Shown here piece after piece: positions 21,150 through 22,636 of a stretch of 22,636 bases of DNA. The notes under the pieces are model-generated. The model was not told where the DNA came from. It saw nothing but the letters and a program-made list of their open reading frames with translations, and did not search any database. The translations under genes were made by a program, and so were the position numbers. The DNA comes from Larix sibirica (lineage: Eukaryota > Streptophyta > Pinopsida > Pinales > Pinaceae). Location of the stretch: positions 164,531 through 187,166 of the forward strand of contig NWUY0300000430.1 in the NCBI GenBank assembly GCA_004151065.3. The letters are read 5' to 3'. Within the stretch, counting starts at the first letter, position 1. Every line of letters begins with the position of its first letter.

Positions 21150-21299
21150 TTTTACAAATACGTTCACACTAATTTGTATACGACTTGTTTCACTATGGAG
21201 GTCATGAGCATTAGTCATAAAGCATGTTTTTATAAATGCACTTACACTAATTTGTTTGCAACTTGTTTCACTATGGAGGTCATGAGCATTAGTCATAAT
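21150..21299. repeat. Tandem duplication, 78-bp period
   Basis: Units 21150-21221 and 21228-21299, each tttttacaaat-like at the start and ending in the same 33 bases, of which cactatggaggtcatgagca is part. The shared 33-base end is perfect while the front half has several changes. Confidence 0.9.
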
Positions 21300-21694
21300 T
21301 TTAACGATGTCATTTTTATTTTTAAAATCATAATGTTATCAAAGCAATAAAAATTGATAAAATCTTATAATATTTCAACTCCATTTTATTAATGATTTAA
21401 TTATCAATTTAAGGTCATCTCTAAAACTTCATAAAGATACAAAACTTGATATTATTCATATTTATTTGGCCATCTTTTGTTACGTTTCAATAGTTCGTCC
21501 TCTTTTGCCCATGTGGTAGCTACTATTCATACTAAAATCAATAACAAGGAACCTACTCGCTATTTATCTTGAAAATTTTACACTTATATTTTAAATATTG
21601 AATCGTGGCTTTTGACTCCGTGAAAATCCACCTACCTCAATTAAGATAATAGAATGAGAAGTGTTTATTTCATTTTTAAAATATAGGTTATAAA
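21300..21694. other. AT-rich spacer
   Basis: No gene or element recognised between the 78-bp repeat and the LINE relic. Confidence 0.5.
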
Positions 21695-21919
21695 ATGTTT
21701 TTGGATTTTTCTCAATTTTATTTCGCGTCTCATGAAAGATGTTATAGACCCATAGATCACACCAAAGTCACCAATCAAAGTATTCTTTCTAGAGCCAAGT
21801 TGGTTAAGAGTGACCTTTTGGATGGCCTTTGTCTAGTGTGGCAACAATGGGAGACTGTCAAGCATATATTTTTGGAAGTGTCAATTTGCCAAGTGTCATT
21901 GGGTCTTTTCAATGACTAA
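21695..21919 (+). pseudogene. LINE reverse-transcriptase zinc-binding (zf-RVT) relic
   Basis: The frame reads ILSRAKLVKSDLLDGLCLVW and then QQWETVKHIFLEVSIC. This has the shape of the C-terminal zf-RVT domain of plant LINE ORF2 proteins, normally ...C-x2-C-x-ETxxHLFxxCxxA. Two of the usual metal ligands are lost: the second Cys is Trp, and the Cys after H-x4 is Val. No intact reverse transcriptase lies upstream. The frame ends at a TAA just before ~21920, and the following 300 bases keep protein-like pieces (DEVCHQLLVKG) in other frames. It is an old 3' fragment, unrelated in position and strand to the LINE at the left edge. Confidence 0.5.
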
Positions 21920-22499
21920 CAATTTGAATTATTTCATAGCAAGACTAATTGGTGTACTGCTTTGTTTGGATATGGTTGCTTCCTTGTGTGTGATGTCTCC
22001 CTTGGTCTTTGGCATTGTTTGTGAGTCATAATGTTTTTTCGTACTCTAGAAACTCAACGGTAAGTCTCTGTTTTGATAAAGAGATTAGTTTTTGGTTGCC
22101 TTATTTGTGGAAAGATGAGGTATGTCACCAACTTTTGGTGAAAGGAGCATTGTTGATAAAAACAACAATCAATTTTTTTAACCCCTTGGATACTCTGATG
22201 TTATTTATGCTTTAGTTTTATGAAGAAGAGGTTTATAATTTCATTGTAAATATTTTTGTGAACATCAAAAAAAATATTTTTCAAAAATTAAATGTTTTAG
22301 ATTAAAAAATGAGAATGGTCATTGCTTGATATAAAATACATAACTAGCCTTAAAATAAAATGAACAATTTGAACACTTCAACGTTAAACAATTCTATTAT
22401 TATAATAATAGTATAAACTATTCTAAACTATATTTGATGTTAATATTATTAATAACACTAAAATGGTGACTAAATTTAAGAAAATAAGTCATCTTCCAA

Positions 22500-22614
22500 T
22501 TTTGTAAAGTGAAAACCCCTTAAAATGTTCAATCTTACAAACTTAGGTATCAATTTTTGTAAAGTGAAAACACCTTTTAAAATGTTCAATCTTACAAGTA
22601 TGTAGGTATCAATT
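22500..22614. repeat. Tandem repeat, ~55-60 bp, two units and a partial third
   Basis: Units start ttttgtaaagtgaaaac at ~22500 and ~22555, run through aaaatgttcaatcttacaa and end taggtatcaa; the third begins atttttgtt before the window end. The second unit has ~5 extra bases. Confidence 0.85.
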
Positions 22615-22636
22615 TTTGTTGCATTTGAATTAGAAC

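Noticed and set aside
22500-22614. CRISPR-like array
   Set aside because: Directly adjacent tandem units with no unique spacers; plant nuclear context.

Overview
The window reads as nuclear DNA from a seed plant. It holds spliced fragments of two plant genes, a plant-type LINE with separate ORF1 and ORF2, several tRNA-derived SINEs, an RNase H relic and long AT-rich, repeat-laden spacers. Very long introns and old decayed retroelements would fit a gymnosperm, but that is inference. No bacterial gene, operon, CRISPR array or tRNA/rRNA gene is visible.

Layout, left to right. (1) 1-2053, minus strand: a LINE whose ORF2 (endonuclease start, cut by the window edge) overlaps its ORF1 (513 aa, DUF4283-like plus CCHC knuckle) by one base in a TAATG junction. 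(2) 2516-3606, plus strand: exons 1-3 of COQ5, the mitochondrial C-methyltransferase of ubiquinone synthesis, followed by intron. (3) 4785 is an N. Right after it the sequence starts again from the equivalent of 639, so 4786-8911 repeats 639-4783, with many differences only in the first ~0.9 kb and a few in the last ~30 bases. This looks like two overlapping contigs laid end to end rather than a biological duplication. (4) 8912-10320: SINEs and a ~275-bp tandem duplication. (5) 10445-10560, minus strand: exon 1 of an ascorbate peroxidase. (6) 11131-11482: seven-unit ~50-bp AT-rich minisatellite, then spacer. (7) 13717-16933: 71-bp tandem repeat, SINE-like element, RNase H relic, an acidic coiled-coil open frame and a clean SINE with 14-bp target-site duplications. 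(8) 16934-22636: spacer with a microsatellite, a small signal-peptide-like ORF, a long fold-back element, a perfect 26-bp inverted repeat, a LINE zf-RVT relic and short tandem repeats.

The genes do not form a pathway. The oddest biological point is that COQ5 exons 1-3 run right and APX exon 1 runs left, toward each other, and I find no later exon of either gene in the window. At least one is therefore a 5' fragment, or the assembly is chimeric here, or the introns are enormous and interleaved. I found no convincing new biological system. The best leads are the assembly duplication, the converging gene 5' ends, the TAATG-coupled LINE and the fold-back element.
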